In this document: positions 1-9,645 of the stretch, piece by piece
How positions within the stretch are numbered: the stretch's first letter is position 1
Layout: each line of letters begins with the position of its first letter
Source of the DNA: Saprospiraceae bacterium
GTDB lineage: Bacteria > Bacteroidota > Bacteroidia > Chitinophagales > Saprospiraceae
Assembly (NCBI GenBank): GCA_020848695.1
Contig: JADLHT010000003.1
Span: 110,087 to 174,086, forward strand
DNA: 64,000 bases
Reading direction: 5' to 3'
Program-made: the position numbers and the translations under genes
Notes under the pieces: generated by a model
What the model saw: only the letters and a program-made list of their open reading frames with translations
Database searches by the model: none
What the model was told of the DNA's origin: nothing

Positions 1-3
1 ACA

Positions 4-1875
4 ATGAATCTCATTGTAAAATTATTATTGTTTTGCTCCATCTTTTTTACATGTTCGCAGGATAGAAATAAGTCAGTTAATATTATTGAAAAGGAAAGGT
101 CCGATCCACATAGTTTTTCGAGACCGGAACTGGCAGTAACAAAACATCTGGATTTAGAACTTTTCTGTGATTTTGATAATAAGATAATTATTGGAATTGC
201 GACTTACGATATTGAGCATATAAATGCTTCTGAAATTATTTTTGATGAAATGAATTTACAGATTGATAGTATTGATCTAATCAATGATCAGGGTCAATTG
301 ACTAAAAGTTCTTATCGTCTGAATGAGGAAGATCCTATTTTGGGAAGAGGATTACATGTAAGAATAAATCCAAATACAAAAAAGGTTAAAATTTATTATA
401 AGACAACCAATAACGCAACCGCGCTGCAATGGCTGGATAAGAATCAAACCAACACAAAAAAATATCCCTATTTGCTTACTCAATCTCAATCTATTTCTGC
501 TCGCACTTGGGTTCCTTGCCAGGATGGACCAGGAATTCGATTTACTTATACAGCAAAGGTGCAAGTACCAAAAGGTATGATGGCGGTGATGAGTGCGGCA
601 AACCCTCAATCAAGAACAGAAGACGGAAAGTATGAATTTAAAATGGAGATACCTATTCCAGCATATTTACTTGCTTTGGCAGCCGGTGATTTTGATTTTA
701 AACCAATTGGAAAGAGAACAGGTGTTTATGCTTCTTCTGATCTGCTTGACAAAGCAGTTTGGGAGTTTGCAGATCTTGAGAAGATGCTTGAGACCACAGA
801 ATCTTTGTATGGTAATTACCCTTGGGGTAGATATGATGTAATTGTTCTTCCATCAAGTTTTCCATTTGGTGGGATGGAAAATCCAAAGTTAACTTTTCTA
901 ACACCAACCTGTATCGCAGGCGATCGTTCATTAACTTCATTGCTGGCACATGAACTTGCGCACTCATGGTCAGGGAATTTAGTTACTAATGCAACATGGG
1001 AAGACTTTTGGTTGAATGAGGGATTTACAACTTATATTGAGAATCGAATAATGGAGTCACTTTACGGTAAGTCATTTGCGGATATGCTAAGTTTGCTAGG
1101 ATATCAGGACCTGCAAAAAACTATCTCTGAAATGGGAGATACAAATTCTTTAACAAAATTAAAATTGAATTTGAAAGGTAAAGATCCTGAGGATGGATTG
1201 TCAGATATTGCCTATGAAAAAGGAAAATCCTTGTTGCGATACCTGGAGGAGCGAATAGGTAGATCAAAATGGGATGAATTTCTCAAATCTTATTTTGAAA
1301 AATTTAAATTTAAATCCAATACAACTGAAGGATTTCTAAACTACTTGTATGAATATTTTACTGAACTCAACCCAGGAATCAAGGATACTGTTAATATCTG
1401 GATATATTCACCGGGATTAATTTCGTTTAAACCCAATTATGACAGTAGCCGCTTCACGAAAGTTGAGAATGAGCTTGCCGAATATCTTATAAAATTCGAT
1501 AAAAGCAAATTGAAAACTAATAGCTGGTCAACTTCAGAATGGTTGCATGCCATTAGAAAACTACCCCGAGATTCTAGTAAAAAGATTAGAATTGAAATGG
1601 AGAAAAATTTTCAATTAAATAAAACCGGTAATACTGAAATTGGATTCGCTTGGCTTATTTACAAAATTGAAAATGGTATAAGTGATGATGAAATGAATGA
1701 AGTAGAAAGTTTTCTATTAAATGTAGGTCGCAGGAAATTTGTCTTACCCGTTTTTGAGAATCTTATTAAATATGGACGAGAGGCTGATGCAAAAAGAATA
1801 TTTGAAATAGTTAAAAACGGATATCATCCCATTACAAAGAATTCTATTGCATCCCTACTAGAACCAAAAATATAA
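4..1875 (+). CDS. M1 family metallopeptidase, leukotriene A4 hydrolase/aminopeptidase B type
   Basis: Zinc aminopeptidase that removes N-terminal residues from peptides, probably at the outer membrane or in the periplasm. The first 20 residues are hydrophobic and end in FFTCSQ, which looks like a lipoprotein signal with the lipid-bearing Cys at about residue 17. The exopeptidase motif GGMEN is at 289-293. The zinc site HELAH is at 316-320, with the third ligand Glu at 339, the exact HEXXH-X18-E spacing of M1. An AYEKG segment near residue 400 carries the expected catalytic Tyr. The sequence around GGMENPKLTF and SGNLVTN matches the LTA4H branch, and the C-terminal ~150 residues fit its helical domain. 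The ATG lies three bases from the window edge, so an earlier start or upstream operon partner cannot be excluded. Epoxide hydrolase activity is not implied. Confidence 0.93.
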   Translation: MNLIVKLLLFCSIFFTCSQDRNKSVNIIEKERSDPHSFSRPELAVTKHLDLELFCDFDNKIIIGIATYDIEHINASEIIFDEMNLQIDSIDLINDQGQLTKSSYRLNEEDPILGRGLHVRINPNTKKVKIYYKTTNNATALQWLDKNQTNTKKYPYLLTQSQSISARTWVPCQDGPGIRFTYTAKVQVPKGMMAVMSAANPQSRTEDGKYEFKMEIPIPAYLLALAAGDFDFKPIGKRTGVYASSDLLDKAVWEFADLEKMLETTESLYGNYPWGRYDVIVLPSSFPFGGMENPKLTFLTPTCIAGDRSLTSLLAHELAHSWSGNLVTNATWEDFWLNEGFTTYIENRIMESLYGKSFADMLSLLGYQDLQKTISEMGDTNSLTKLKLNLKGKDPEDGLSDIAYEKGKSLLRYLEERIGRSKWDEFLKSYFEKFKFKSNTTEGFLNYLYEYFTELNPGIKDTVNIWIYSPGLISFKPNYDSSRFTKVENELAEYLIKFDKSKLKTNSWSTSEWLHAIRKLPRDSSKKIRIEMEKNFQLNKTGNTEIGFAWLIYKIENGISDDEMNEVESFLLNVGRRKFVLPVFENLIKYGREADAKRIFEIVKNGYHPITKNSIASLLEPKI

Positions 1876-1891
1876 ATTTATCAGAATTCAT

Positions 1892-1899
1892 TATATTTG
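1892..1899 (+). promoter_or_regulatory. Candidate -7 box (TATATTTG) for the S46 peptidase gene
   Basis: An exact match to the Bacteroidota -7 consensus TANNTTTG, 39 nt before the ATG at 1939. It overlaps a short palindrome, ATTTGC-AGC-GCAAAT, at 1895-1909. No clear -33 TTTG is seen at the expected distance. It lies just after the M1 stop, so the S46 gene probably has its own promoter. Confidence 0.45.
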
Positions 1900-1938
1900 C
1901 AGCGCAAATTTTAAAATTATATTATAAAAATAATTAAT

Positions 1939-4002
1939 ATGTATAAGTTTCTAAGTGTGATTTTTGTATTATTTATTGTTCATTCTTTACCAGCCCAGGA
2001 TGAGATGGCAATTCCCAAAAGATTTGATTATGGCAAAATGTGGACTTTTGAATATCCACCTAAGGATTGGTTTAAAGAAGCCTATAATTTTACAGCAGAT
2101 GATAAATGGTTTGAAGATGTAAGAAAATCATCACTGAGATTCGCAAGCTGGTGTTCAGCTTCTTTTGTTTCACCTAATGGTCTGATAATGACCAATCATC
2201 ATTGTTCAAGAGATGCAGTTACTGCCTTGCAAAAGGAAGGCGAAAATTTTGATAAAAACGGATTTTATGCTGCCAGCTTATCTGAAGAAAGAAAACACGA
2301 CGAACTTTTTGTTGAGCAATTAATCAAAGTAGAAGATATAACGGATAGAATGTTATCAATAATGGATCGAGCAAAAGATGATGTTCAAAGAAAACAATAC
2401 CAAGACAGTGCCTTAGCAATGATCCAAAAGGAATATAGTGCGCGAGAAGATTGGAAAAAATTAAGAGTTCAGGCTGTTACTTATTACAGTGGTGGTAAGT
2501 TTAGCTTATATGGATATAAAAAATATACAGACATTAGATTAGTATTCATTCCTGAAACAGATTTGGGATATTTTGGTGGAGATCCGGATAACTTTACTTA
2601 TCCACGATATGTTTTAGATTGTACATTCTGGAGAGCTTATGATGAAAATGGCAATCCAGTAAATTCATCTGAACACTACTTCAAGTTTAATCCCGACGGA
2701 ATTAAAGAGGGTGAACCAGTTTTTGTTATTGGTAATCCGGGCAATACAGAAAGATATAGAACATTTAAGCAGTTAGAATATGATCGTGACTTTCGTTTTC
2801 CTTTACAAGTTGAGTTGCTGACCAACAGAATTAACTTAATGCAGAAGGAATATGATAAAAATCCGAATATTGATCTTCAAAACGATATCTTCGGTTTAAG
2901 TAATTCACAAAAAGCATTTACCGGAATACTTGGCGGGTTAAAAAATTCATCTTTAATGACACGTAAGAAAGCGACTGAAGACGAGATACGTAGTAAGACA
3001 AAAATTAAAAAGGAAGATTATTGGTTAGAATTGGAAAATGCAGTGGAAGGATTAAAAAAATATGCGTATTTAGTAACCTTAGCAGGTCCGGGGGGTATTA
3101 AAGGAAGTATTGTAAACCTGATTTATTCATTGGGAGCATATGAAAAAGCCTTGGATAATCCGACGAATGTTCAATTGATTGAGAAACTTAAAAATGAAAT
3201 TGTACGATTGAGTTCTGAGATCAATACTGAAAAAGAAAAAGAGTATTTTATGACTTATTTGTCTGAATTAAAGAAGTATGAACATCCGGATAATAAGTGC
3301 GTGGATAAAATATTGGATGGCAAGAGTATTGAAGCAAGAACCCACAAAATATTGAAAAAAACAGATTTCAGTGACTCTGATAAAGTGATGAAGTTCCTTT
3401 CAATGGAATCTAAGAAATTTAAAAAGCAAGATGATCCTTTATTGGATATCGCAAGAATTCTGGTACCTAAATACAACGAAGCGGTAACAGCTTTTCAGTC
3501 AAGCACCCCAAAAAGAAGAGCATTGGAAGCTAAAATTGCCAATGCGGTTTTTAAAGTTAAAGGAACTAATCTTCCACCAGATGCAACATTTACATTAAGA
3601 ATTTCGGATGGAGTTGTAAAAGGATATAACTATAATGGAACCATTGCACCGTTTAAAACTACTTATTTTGGAATGTATGATCGAAATGAATCATTTAATC
3701 ATAAATATCCATTTGAACTACCTGCAAGATGGCAGAATCCTCCTATTGAGTTGCTAAAATCACCACTTAACTTTGTTGCAACCAATGACATTATTGGTGG
3801 TAATTCAGGAAGCCCAATAGTCAATAGAAACAAAGAAGCAGTAGGATTGATATTTGATGGTAACATCGAATCATTGCCTGGCAACTTTATTTATGATGAA
3901 ACCTCTAACAGGTCAGTTTGTGTACACGCCGGTGGAATAATGTCCGCTTTAAAGCATATCTATAGGGCAGATAGATTGTATTCAGAACTTTCAGGGTATT
4001 AG
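1939..4002 (+). CDS. S46 family dipeptidyl peptidase (DPP7/DPP11-like)
   Basis: Periplasmic serine exopeptidase that releases dipeptides from oligopeptide N-termini, feeding amino-acid catabolism. A signal peptide (MYKFLSVIFVLFIVHSLPAQ) precedes the mature protein. The chymotrypsin-like triad is visible: His87 in TNHHC, an Asp in GGDPDNF (215-217), and Ser623 in GGNSGSP. At 687 residues it is slightly shorter than characterised DPP7/DPP11 enzymes (about 700-720). The C-terminal segment after the serine reads VCVHAGGIM where classical DPPs have a VDxRY-type sequence, so this is a divergent S46 branch and substrate preference cannot be assigned. Its neighbour upstream is also an exported peptidase, and the two would act sequentially on peptides. 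Confidence 0.93.
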   Translation: MYKFLSVIFVLFIVHSLPAQDEMAIPKRFDYGKMWTFEYPPKDWFKEAYNFTADDKWFEDVRKSSLRFASWCSASFVSPNGLIMTNHHCSRDAVTALQKEGENFDKNGFYAASLSEERKHDELFVEQLIKVEDITDRMLSIMDRAKDDVQRKQYQDSALAMIQKEYSAREDWKKLRVQAVTYYSGGKFSLYGYKKYTDIRLVFIPETDLGYFGGDPDNFTYPRYVLDCTFWRAYDENGNPVNSSEHYFKFNPDGIKEGEPVFVIGNPGNTERYRTFKQLEYDRDFRFPLQVELLTNRINLMQKEYDKNPNIDLQNDIFGLSNSQKAFTGILGGLKNSSLMTRKKATEDEIRSKTKIKKEDYWLELENAVEGLKKYAYLVTLAGPGGIKGSIVNLIYSLGAYEKALDNPTNVQLIEKLKNEIVRLSSEINTEKEKEYFMTYLSELKKYEHPDNKCVDKILDGKSIEARTHKILKKTDFSDSDKVMKFLSMESKKFKKQDDPLLDIARILVPKYNEAVTAFQSSTPKRRALEAKIANAVFKVKGTNLPPDATFTLRISDGVVKGYNYNGTIAPFKTTYFGMYDRNESFNHKYPFELPARWQNPPIELLKSPLNFVATNDIIGGNSGSPIVNRNKEAVGLIFDGNIESLPGNFIYDETSNRSVCVHAGGIMSALKHIYRADRLYSELSGY

Positions 4003-4027
4003 TTATTATTTAAGAATTTCATTGGTG

Positions 4028-4447
4028 ATGGATAAATTAATATATAGTTTGATGATGCTTTTTCTCGTAGCTTGTAATGTTCAAAATAATGTTATAAATG
4101 GAGTTGTTAATCTTGCAAAAAGATCAGATTGTCAAGGGCCTTGTGGAAAAGTAATGCCATGCGAGGGAAAGGTTTATACCCTTGATATAGACTTAAACGG
4201 AAATAATATTCTTCAGGGTGGAAGAACTTTGTTTGTTAGAGATCCGGACAATTTTGATTATACAGTTAAGGTAGAATTTGCACAGACAATCCCAGAGAGT
4301 AAATTTCAATCTGCTAAAGATGGAGGATATAAGAAAATGCGAATTACAGGAATTATTGAAGGATATGATGTGTTCGTTCATGAGACCTGTACCCGATCGT
4401 ACGTTTTCAATGTTTCTAAAGAATCAGATTTCAACTTGAGTTACTAG
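4028..4447 (+). CDS. Small predicted lipoprotein of unknown function
   Basis: A 139-residue protein starting at the ATG at 4028. In-frame TTG (4022) and GTG (4025) codons lie just upstream, but the ATG gives a clean signal: MDKLIYSLMMLFLVAC, with a good lipobox LVAC. The mature part has four further cysteines in a GPCGKVMPC-like cluster and near the C-terminus (HETCTRS). It alternates short beta-strand-like segments, which would suit a small OB-fold-like domain; that fold is inference. It begins 25 bp after the S46 stop and may be cotranscribed with it. I recognise no named family. Confidence 0.7.
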   Translation: MDKLIYSLMMLFLVACNVQNNVINGVVNLAKRSDCQGPCGKVMPCEGKVYTLDIDLNGNNILQGGRTLFVRDPDNFDYTVKVEFAQTIPESKFQSAKDGGYKKMRITGIIEGYDVFVHETCTRSYVFNVSKESDFNLSY

Positions 4448-4562
4448 AAATACATTTAGTGATTGATTCTTTGTGTCAGGTAAGCTCGATGCTTCTTTGA
4501 TGTTTCTTTTTATTTTAACATTCATGCTATACTTTCAAAAATTTCGGTAGAGTGTATGGTAA

Positions 4563-4580
4563 ATAATTGATATCAATTAT
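4563..4580. repeat. 18-bp perfect palindrome between convergent genes
   Basis: ATAATTGATATCAATTAT is perfectly self-complementary and sits in the 244-bp gap between the lipoprotein gene and the convergent adhesin gene. It is followed by AGTTTTT on the plus strand. It could act as a weak bidirectional terminator, but the stem is all A/T except for two G-C pairs. The rest of 4448-4691 shows nothing else I can support. Confidence 0.35.
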
Positions 4581-4691
4581 AGTTTTTGAAATTGAGCATT
4601 AATGAGATTTTTGTATTAACCCAATAAAACTAATATTTAATTCGGTATTTAAATTCTAATAAGGCAACATAATGAAATTGAATTCCAATCA

Positions 4692-7600
4692 TTAACGCAA
4701 CAGAGTAATCTCACCCTTTATGAATTCTCTTTTATTGTTTGAGAATAAAATTTCAGCACGATAAGCAAATACTGCTGGATTAAGAATGGTATTTTTGAAT
4801 GTACCGTTCCATCCTTCAGTTTCCTGATTTAGGGGAAAATTGAATTTGGTAAATACAAGTTCTCCCCATCGATCATAAATATTAAGAAAAATAATTTGTT
4901 GAACATCGGTGGTGCCAAAAATGGTAAAATAATCATTGATGCCATCTCCATTCGGTGAGAACACATTCGGCACATATATTCGATTATCTCTTGCTCTAAT
5001 ATTCAAAGTATCCTTATCGGAACATCCATATTGATCAACAATTGTGGCAATATATTCTATGTTTCTTTCCGGAACAGCAATCGGATCAAAACAATCAGTG
5101 CAGTTCAAGAAATCCGCTGGATCCCACTTTACTGACTGAATACTTCCAATTATACTACTGTTGAGTTGTATCGGTGTTCCTTTCTCAACTTCTTTATCGG
5201 AGCCTAAATCAATTCCTAAAGAATCAGATTTCTCAATATTAAATGAAGTATCTTTAATACATCCTATACTGTCAGTAATTCTAATCTTATACTGCCCCTT
5301 ATTTAAATCGACTTGAATATGGTTAATATCCCACTCCTGGTTCTCAAAGATAAAGCTAAGAGGTTGTACTCCTTTCGTATAACCATTAATCCAGATTTTG
5401 CCTTTGTCTGGATCATTGAAACAATACAATTTTTTTAATCCAAAATCTACCTCAGGAATCTCGCCTGCAGTTATACATAAGGTATCGAAATATTTACATA
5501 AATCCTGTTGTGAAAATGCCGGAATACAAAAAGTTCCTGTCCCAAGTGTAGATAAATTTAAAAATCGGTTCTCTACTACGATAGGACTATTCCATACAGA
5601 GTTAGATACTGAATTCAACAAATAAGAGGACAGGTCTACAACTTCATTTTTAGATTTTATACATAGGATAACTGAATTTTCTCTTAGCAATTTTACGGGT
5701 GGGCAATCTTTGGTTTCACACTCAAGTTCCGAAAGAAGACTGCCACAAGGTTGGAATCCTTTAGAACGCAATATTAATTTAACTTTTTGAAGAGGTGCTA
5801 ATCCACCTACATATAGAGTACTATCATTTAGTATCTGAATATTATTTCCGTTTTGAACCTGAAATTGAATGCTATCCGTATATAATCCTTTCTTCCATGT
5901 AAAAACTAAATTGCTGTCTTGAGCCATACACTCTATCAATGGTAATTCTGGATTAGGAATAACATCGATTTCTTTTTCAAAATTATCCTGGCAGATTGAA
6001 TTTTGAATTTTTAATTGAATCCTCTTTTTACCGACTTTATTCCATCTTATTAAAAAATTCTTGTTTGAATTATTCTGGCTGATGAAAGCATCGCTAAAAT
6101 CCCACTCACTGATATCATCGAGTGTGTCTTTACCAGAAAAATTGATTATTGTATTCGAGTCTTGACAAACTTTTTCATTTATTGTAAATAGAGCCAAAGG
6201 ATTTCTTCTAATCCAGATTTCTTTTGTAATACTAGTTTTGCAACTGTTATTCGAGTATTCAAATATAATTGTCTTGTGACCGGCTTTTGCTAGATTGAAT
6301 TCATAAATGCCATTTATACTATCTGTTACTCCAATCCCTGACCATCTTCCTGTAAATTTGGGATCTGGTTGGTCAATCAATGCTGAAAAATTTAATTTGA
6401 GTTTTCCATTGTTATCAAGACAAAAACTATCCCTTCCAGTAATTGTAATATCGAAATTCGGACACTGAGTAGCCTCACATTCTGCATCGATACTTTGATC
6501 TCCGCATAAGCTATCTTTAATGATTAATTTGAATTTAATTTTAGTTCCAGGAATTAGATTAGAAAAAACAACTGAATCAGGAGTTACTAAGCTTATATTC
6601 TGGTTTAAATCAGATTCGAATTCCAGTTTGTTTCTTAAATTTGTTTTTTTCCAATAGAACGTAATACTGCTGTCTTTTGAATAGCAATTTATAAGCGGTA
6701 GAGTGTCTGGAACAAATACAGTAAAATTTATTGTGGTGTCGAGAGTACATCTCTTGTTGGTTAAATAAACTTTAATCGAATGTTTTCCACTTGATAGATT
6801 CGTAAGCGTTAATGGTTCTTGAACTTGAGCTATTGTGTCTTTTAAATTATGGATGATGGTTCTGATTTCGTTGGAGTCAAGCTGATTGAGATATAATTTT
6901 AATTCAGTTCCTGCGCAAACTGTAGTTTTATCTATAGATGCATTCAGTACAGGAACTGGAATCACCTTTATAGTAAAATTATTAAGAAACGCACATTGTT
7001 CTTTATAAGTGGTAAAGTAAATTAACATATCTTTTTGAGCCAGGATAGGAAAGTCTAATTTACATGAAGTATCCATTCCGGTACAGGAAAAGAAATTAGA
7101 AATTCCATCTATGCTATCCGAATGTATCAGGATAATGTCTGATAAGTGTATTGTGTCTCCTTCACAATATTCAAGTTCAGGAATTGTTGTACTAATTGTA
7201 GGAATTATTTTAATTAATATTTCAGAGGTGTCTGAACAACCCTGATTATCAGCCAATAAATAAATTGTAGAATCAGAAGTTATTAGAAGACTGTCTATTA
7301 TTTTATGAGCTGAGATGAATGGATAATTAGAATAAAATGAATAATTGCTTCCGGTTAAATTATTGTCTTTAATGTCTAAATTTTTAAAGTTGAAATATTG
7401 ATTTTTACAGAACCGAATTGTTGGAATGGGTATAAGGTCGGGTGTTTTTGAATTCCCAATAAGTTCATATTCTGCTGATTTTTCACAATATTTTCCGTTA
7501 GGATGAAGAAGCCTTATGACTAGTTTGAATTTACCAGAATGATCAACGGATATTTGATTAATACTATCAATAAGATTGTTATTGTCGTCATACCATCTTC

Positions 7601-8765
7601 TTGTTACTTGGCCTATACCGGTAATGATAGATGAGTCTGAACTCAGGATAACAGTATTGTTTGTACATGAAATTTTTCCAATCTGAATTATTTTAGGTAT
7701 TATTTTTAATACAGTTAAATTGAGTTCAGTAATACTATCACAGTAAGGCTTAATTTTTGATTTTTCGAGGTGAAGGTAATTTCCATCTGTACAATACTGT
7801 TTTCCACCAACTGATACACAGTCCGGATAACAAATTATAGAGTCTATAGATTTTCTGTTTTCTGGAATTGGCTCGATATTTAATTCAATAGTGCTATCAC
7901 AACCAAAATGATTCTTCAATTTGAATTCGTAGTTACCTATACCGTAGGGAGTGCCATTAAATATGAATGAACTGTTTTCACAAATCATCTCATTAATTAT
8001 TTCCGTAGGAGAGGCATCGCCAATTTCAATATCAACGCATTTTGAAGTGGAATTACACGCATTTTTAGCATTATAGCAGATTGTACCGATTCCTTTTGTA
8101 TTCCATTCAATAGTGGCTCGATTCATGCTATTTGTTGAAAGTATTCCATTCGTAACTGTCCATTCAAAATCACAAGCTCCGCTGAGATTTGATAGCATAT
8201 ATTCAGCTGACTCACCCACACAAAACTTTTTAGGTCCATCGATATTGCCTATGGTCGGTACAGGAGCTTTTGTTGAACCTGAAGTTACTGCAATAGTAAA
8301 AGTACAGATTGCCGGACCATTACCATCTATTACAATATAATAGTGGCAACCTACTTTTAAATTGGTTGCAGTAAACTGATAGGTTCCTCCAACCGGCATA
8401 TAGGTGTTACAATTACTTACCAGAGAAAAGTTTGAACAGTTAATTGATTCATAGACACCCAGTTCAATAGAATTGCCAAGCGTACAGGAATTCACAGTTA
8501 CAGAAAATCCAATATTGGTTGATCCGGCAATAAATCCTATGTATCTTATGGAATGTACAACCATTGTGCAATAACCAGGAGGAGCATTACCGGGAATTGT
8601 ATGTCCGTTTTGAAGAGTTAATCCATCCAGATCACAGACAATGCAGGCATCTGAGCAATCATTCTCCATAACCGGGATGGTTCCACAACGACTTGGTTGT
8701 GAGAGAAGATAGAAATTATTCCACAGGAAAATTAGCAGACAAATCCCAAATTTTAGTGGATCCAT
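4692..8765 (-). CDS. Giant secreted protein with gliding-motility-associated C-terminal (CHU_C) domain
   Basis: A 1357-residue exported protein. It has an N-terminal signal peptide (about residues 1-23, ending LLSQ), a Cys-rich stretch, then many Ig/PKD-like beta-sandwich repeats with recurring phrases such as WTVTNG, GSNYSF and FTWKK. The C-terminus (about 1265-1357) carries the CHU_C/TIGR04131 signature NVFSPNGDGINDYF followed by IYDRWGELVF. This domain directs type B substrates through the type IX secretion system to the cell surface or outside. Likely roles are adhesion, gliding or matrix binding, but the ligand is unknown. The ATG is at 8765. It is a single-gene minus-strand unit, divergent from the dcw cluster and convergent with the peptidase block. 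Confidence 0.88.
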   Translation of the reverse strand: MDPLKFGICLLIFLWNNFYLLSQPSRCGTIPVMENDCSDACIVCDLDGLTLQNGHTIPGNAPPGYCTMVVHSIRYIGFIAGSTNIGFSVTVNSCTLGNSIELGVYESINCSNFSLVSNCNTYMPVGGTYQFTATNLKVGCHYYIVIDGNGPAICTFTIAVTSGSTKAPVPTIGNIDGPKKFCVGESAEYMLSNLSGACDFEWTVTNGILSTNSMNRATIEWNTKGIGTICYNAKNACNSTSKCVDIEIGDASPTEIINEMICENSSFIFNGTPYGIGNYEFKLKNHFGCDSTIELNIEPIPENRKSIDSIICYPDCVSVGGKQYCTDGNYLHLEKSKIKPYCDSITELNLTVLKIIPKIIQIGKISCTNNTVILSSDSSIITGIGQVTRRWYDDNNNLIDSINQISVDHSGKFKLVIRLLHPNGKYCEKSAEYELIGNSKTPDLIPIPTIRFCKNQYFNFKNLDIKDNNLTGSNYSFYSNYPFISAHKIIDSLLITSDSTIYLLADNQGCSDTSEILIKIIPTISTTIPELEYCEGDTIHLSDIILIHSDSIDGISNFFSCTGMDTSCKLDFPILAQKDMLIYFTTYKEQCAFLNNFTIKVIPVPVLNASIDKTTVCAGTELKLYLNQLDSNEIRTIIHNLKDTIAQVQEPLTLTNLSSGKHSIKVYLTNKRCTLDTTINFTVFVPDTLPLINCYSKDSSITFYWKKTNLRNKLEFESDLNQNISLVTPDSVVFSNLIPGTKIKFKLIIKDSLCGDQSIDAECEATQCPNFDITITGRDSFCLDNNGKLKLNFSALIDQPDPKFTGRWSGIGVTDSINGIYEFNLAKAGHKTIIFEYSNNSCKTSITKEIWIRRNPLALFTINEKVCQDSNTIINFSGKDTLDDISEWDFSDAFISQNNSNKNFLIRWNKVGKKRIQLKIQNSICQDNFEKEIDVIPNPELPLIECMAQDSNLVFTWKKGLYTDSIQFQVQNGNNIQILNDSTLYVGGLAPLQKVKLILRSKGFQPCGSLLSELECETKDCPPVKLLRENSVILCIKSKNEVVDLSSYLLNSVSNSVWNSPIVVENRFLNLSTLGTGTFCIPAFSQQDLCKYFDTLCITAGEIPEVDFGLKKLYCFNDPDKGKIWINGYTKGVQPLSFIFENQEWDINHIQVDLNKGQYKIRITDSIGCIKDTSFNIEKSDSLGIDLGSDKEVEKGTPIQLNSSIIGSIQSVKWDPADFLNCTDCFDPIAVPERNIEYIATIVDQYGCSDKDTLNIRARDNRIYVPNVFSPNGDGINDYFTIFGTTDVQQIIFLNIYDRWGELVFTKFNFPLNQETEGWNGTFKNTILNPAVFAYRAEILFSNNKREFIKGEITLLR

Positions 8766-8807
8766 CTTGTAAAATTACGAATAATACTCTGTTAGATATT
8801 TATTATT

Positions 8808-8815
8808 CAAATTTA
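8808..8815 (-). promoter_or_regulatory. Candidate -7 box (TAAATTTG) for the CHU_C gene
   Basis: Read on the minus strand this is an exact TANNTTTG, 42 nt upstream of the ATG at 8765. No convincing -33 TTTG was found. Confidence 0.4.
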
Positions 8816-9119
8816 TATTGTGATTCAAGGATGTATTAATCTTCATATTAAGGTTTAAATTAAGTTGAAGGAACTAAAATGTTGGTTCTCAGCGGATTGT
8901 AATATGATTATAAAAAATTGATTAATATATATAATTTTTTTTAATCTTTAATGCTCGATATCTAAATAGTTTATATATTTGCCACAGGTTTAATGTATAG
9001 ACCAAGTTCTTTGAGAGTGTTATAGATTTGAAATATTAGTAATTTGTTTTCTAAATTGCTCTTTCCAATTTAATATCTGATAATCAGATTCTTTCAGATT
9101 AAAAATTTTTATAATTTTT

Positions 9120-9149
9120 GTGGTAAAAAGTGGTATAAAGTGGAATAAA
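9120..9149 (+). promoter_or_regulatory. Predicted MraZ operator: three 10-bp-phased GTGG repeats
   Basis: GTGG occurs at 9120, 9130 and 9140, each followed by six A/T bases, so the repeats fall on one face of the helix. MraZ proteins are known to bind tandem direct repeats with 10-bp phasing just upstream of their own gene (TGGGN repeats in E. coli, AAAGTGK-type repeats in Mollicutes). The second and third repeats here read AAAGTGG. The array lies directly upstream of the TATATTTG box at 9153 and covers the position of the -33 element, so bound MraZ should repress its own operon. The assignment to MraZ is inference from position and pattern. Confidence 0.72.
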
Positions 9150-9152
9150 TTG

Positions 9153-9160
9153 TATATTTG
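9153..9160 (+). promoter_or_regulatory. Candidate -7 box (TATATTTG) of the dcw operon
   Basis: Exact TANNTTTG match, 29 nt before the mraZ ATG at 9190 and immediately after the third GTGG repeat. No TTTG is present at the usual -33 distance; the GTGG repeats occupy that place. Confidence 0.55.
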
Positions 9161-9189
9161 TCCCATCAAACCAACCGGTACAAGTAATA

Positions 9190-9645
9190 ATGTACAATCT
9201 AATTGGAGAATTTGAAGTGAGACTTGACGAGAAGAAAAGACTTAAATTACCAACTTCTCTTGTTAAGCAGATTGGTGAAGACGTTGTTCTTGGGCTGGTT
9301 ATCAACAGAGGCACGGAGAAATGCCTAAATCTCTACCCTAAAAAATTATGGGATTATAAATCCGCGATTGTCAATCAATTGAATCTTTATAATTCGGACA
9401 ACAAAGAATTTGCAAGATACTTTTATCGAGGGGCTACCTTGTTGGAAGTGGATTCAACAATAAGGTTTGTCATTCCTAAGCTATTACTTGATCATGCAGG
9501 GATTACTCAGAATTTAATTTTGAATTGTTATGGTTCCGTAATTGAATTATGGTCGGAGTTAGAATATCAACAGCTTATAAAGAATGAACCCAAGAATATT
9601 ATTGAGCTGGCTGAAAAAGTTTTTGGATATGGGCAAGCAAAATAG
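9190..9645 (+). CDS. mraZ: Transcriptional regulator MraZ
   Basis: First gene of the dcw cluster and its probable autorepressor. It has two SpoVT/AbrB-type swapped-hairpin domains. The N-terminal one (about 4-50) begins IGEFEVRLDEKKRLKLP, and the second (about 76-125) contains FYRGATLLEVDSTIRFVIP. The 151-residue length is normal. MraZ forms ring oligomers that bind repeated boxes upstream of its own gene, and such boxes are seen at 9120-9149. The 3' end overlaps the start of rsmH by 17 bp, which suggests translational coupling. Confidence 0.95.
   Translation: MYNLIGEFEVRLDEKKRLKLPTSLVKQIGEDVVLGLVINRGTEKCLNLYPKKLWDYKSAIVNQLNLYNSDNKEFARYFYRGATLLEVDSTIRFVIPKLLLDHAGITQNLILNCYGSVIELWSELEYQQLIKNEPKNIIELAEKVFGYGQAK

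Larger units (their letters stand above)
8766..9189. other. 424-bp divergent intergenic region before the dcw cluster
   Basis: No open reading frame is supported here. It holds the minus-strand promoter of the CHU_C gene near 8808 and the MraZ-box/promoter pair near 9120-9160. There is a second exact TANNTTTG (TATATTTG) at 8974-8981 on the plus strand, about 210 nt before mraZ, which could be a tandem promoter giving a long leader. The remaining sequence is A/T-rich without strong hairpins. Confidence 0.5.

Noticed and set aside
5398..5625. Plus-strand frame inside the CHU_C gene
   Set aside because: Antisense shadow of a continuous 1357-codon gene with recognisable domains.
8974..8981. Second TATATTTG box far upstream of mraZ as the main dcw promoter
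   Set aside because: It has no -33 partner and would give a leader of about 200 nt; the box at 9153 next to the GTGG repeats is better placed. Kept only as a possible tandem promoter.
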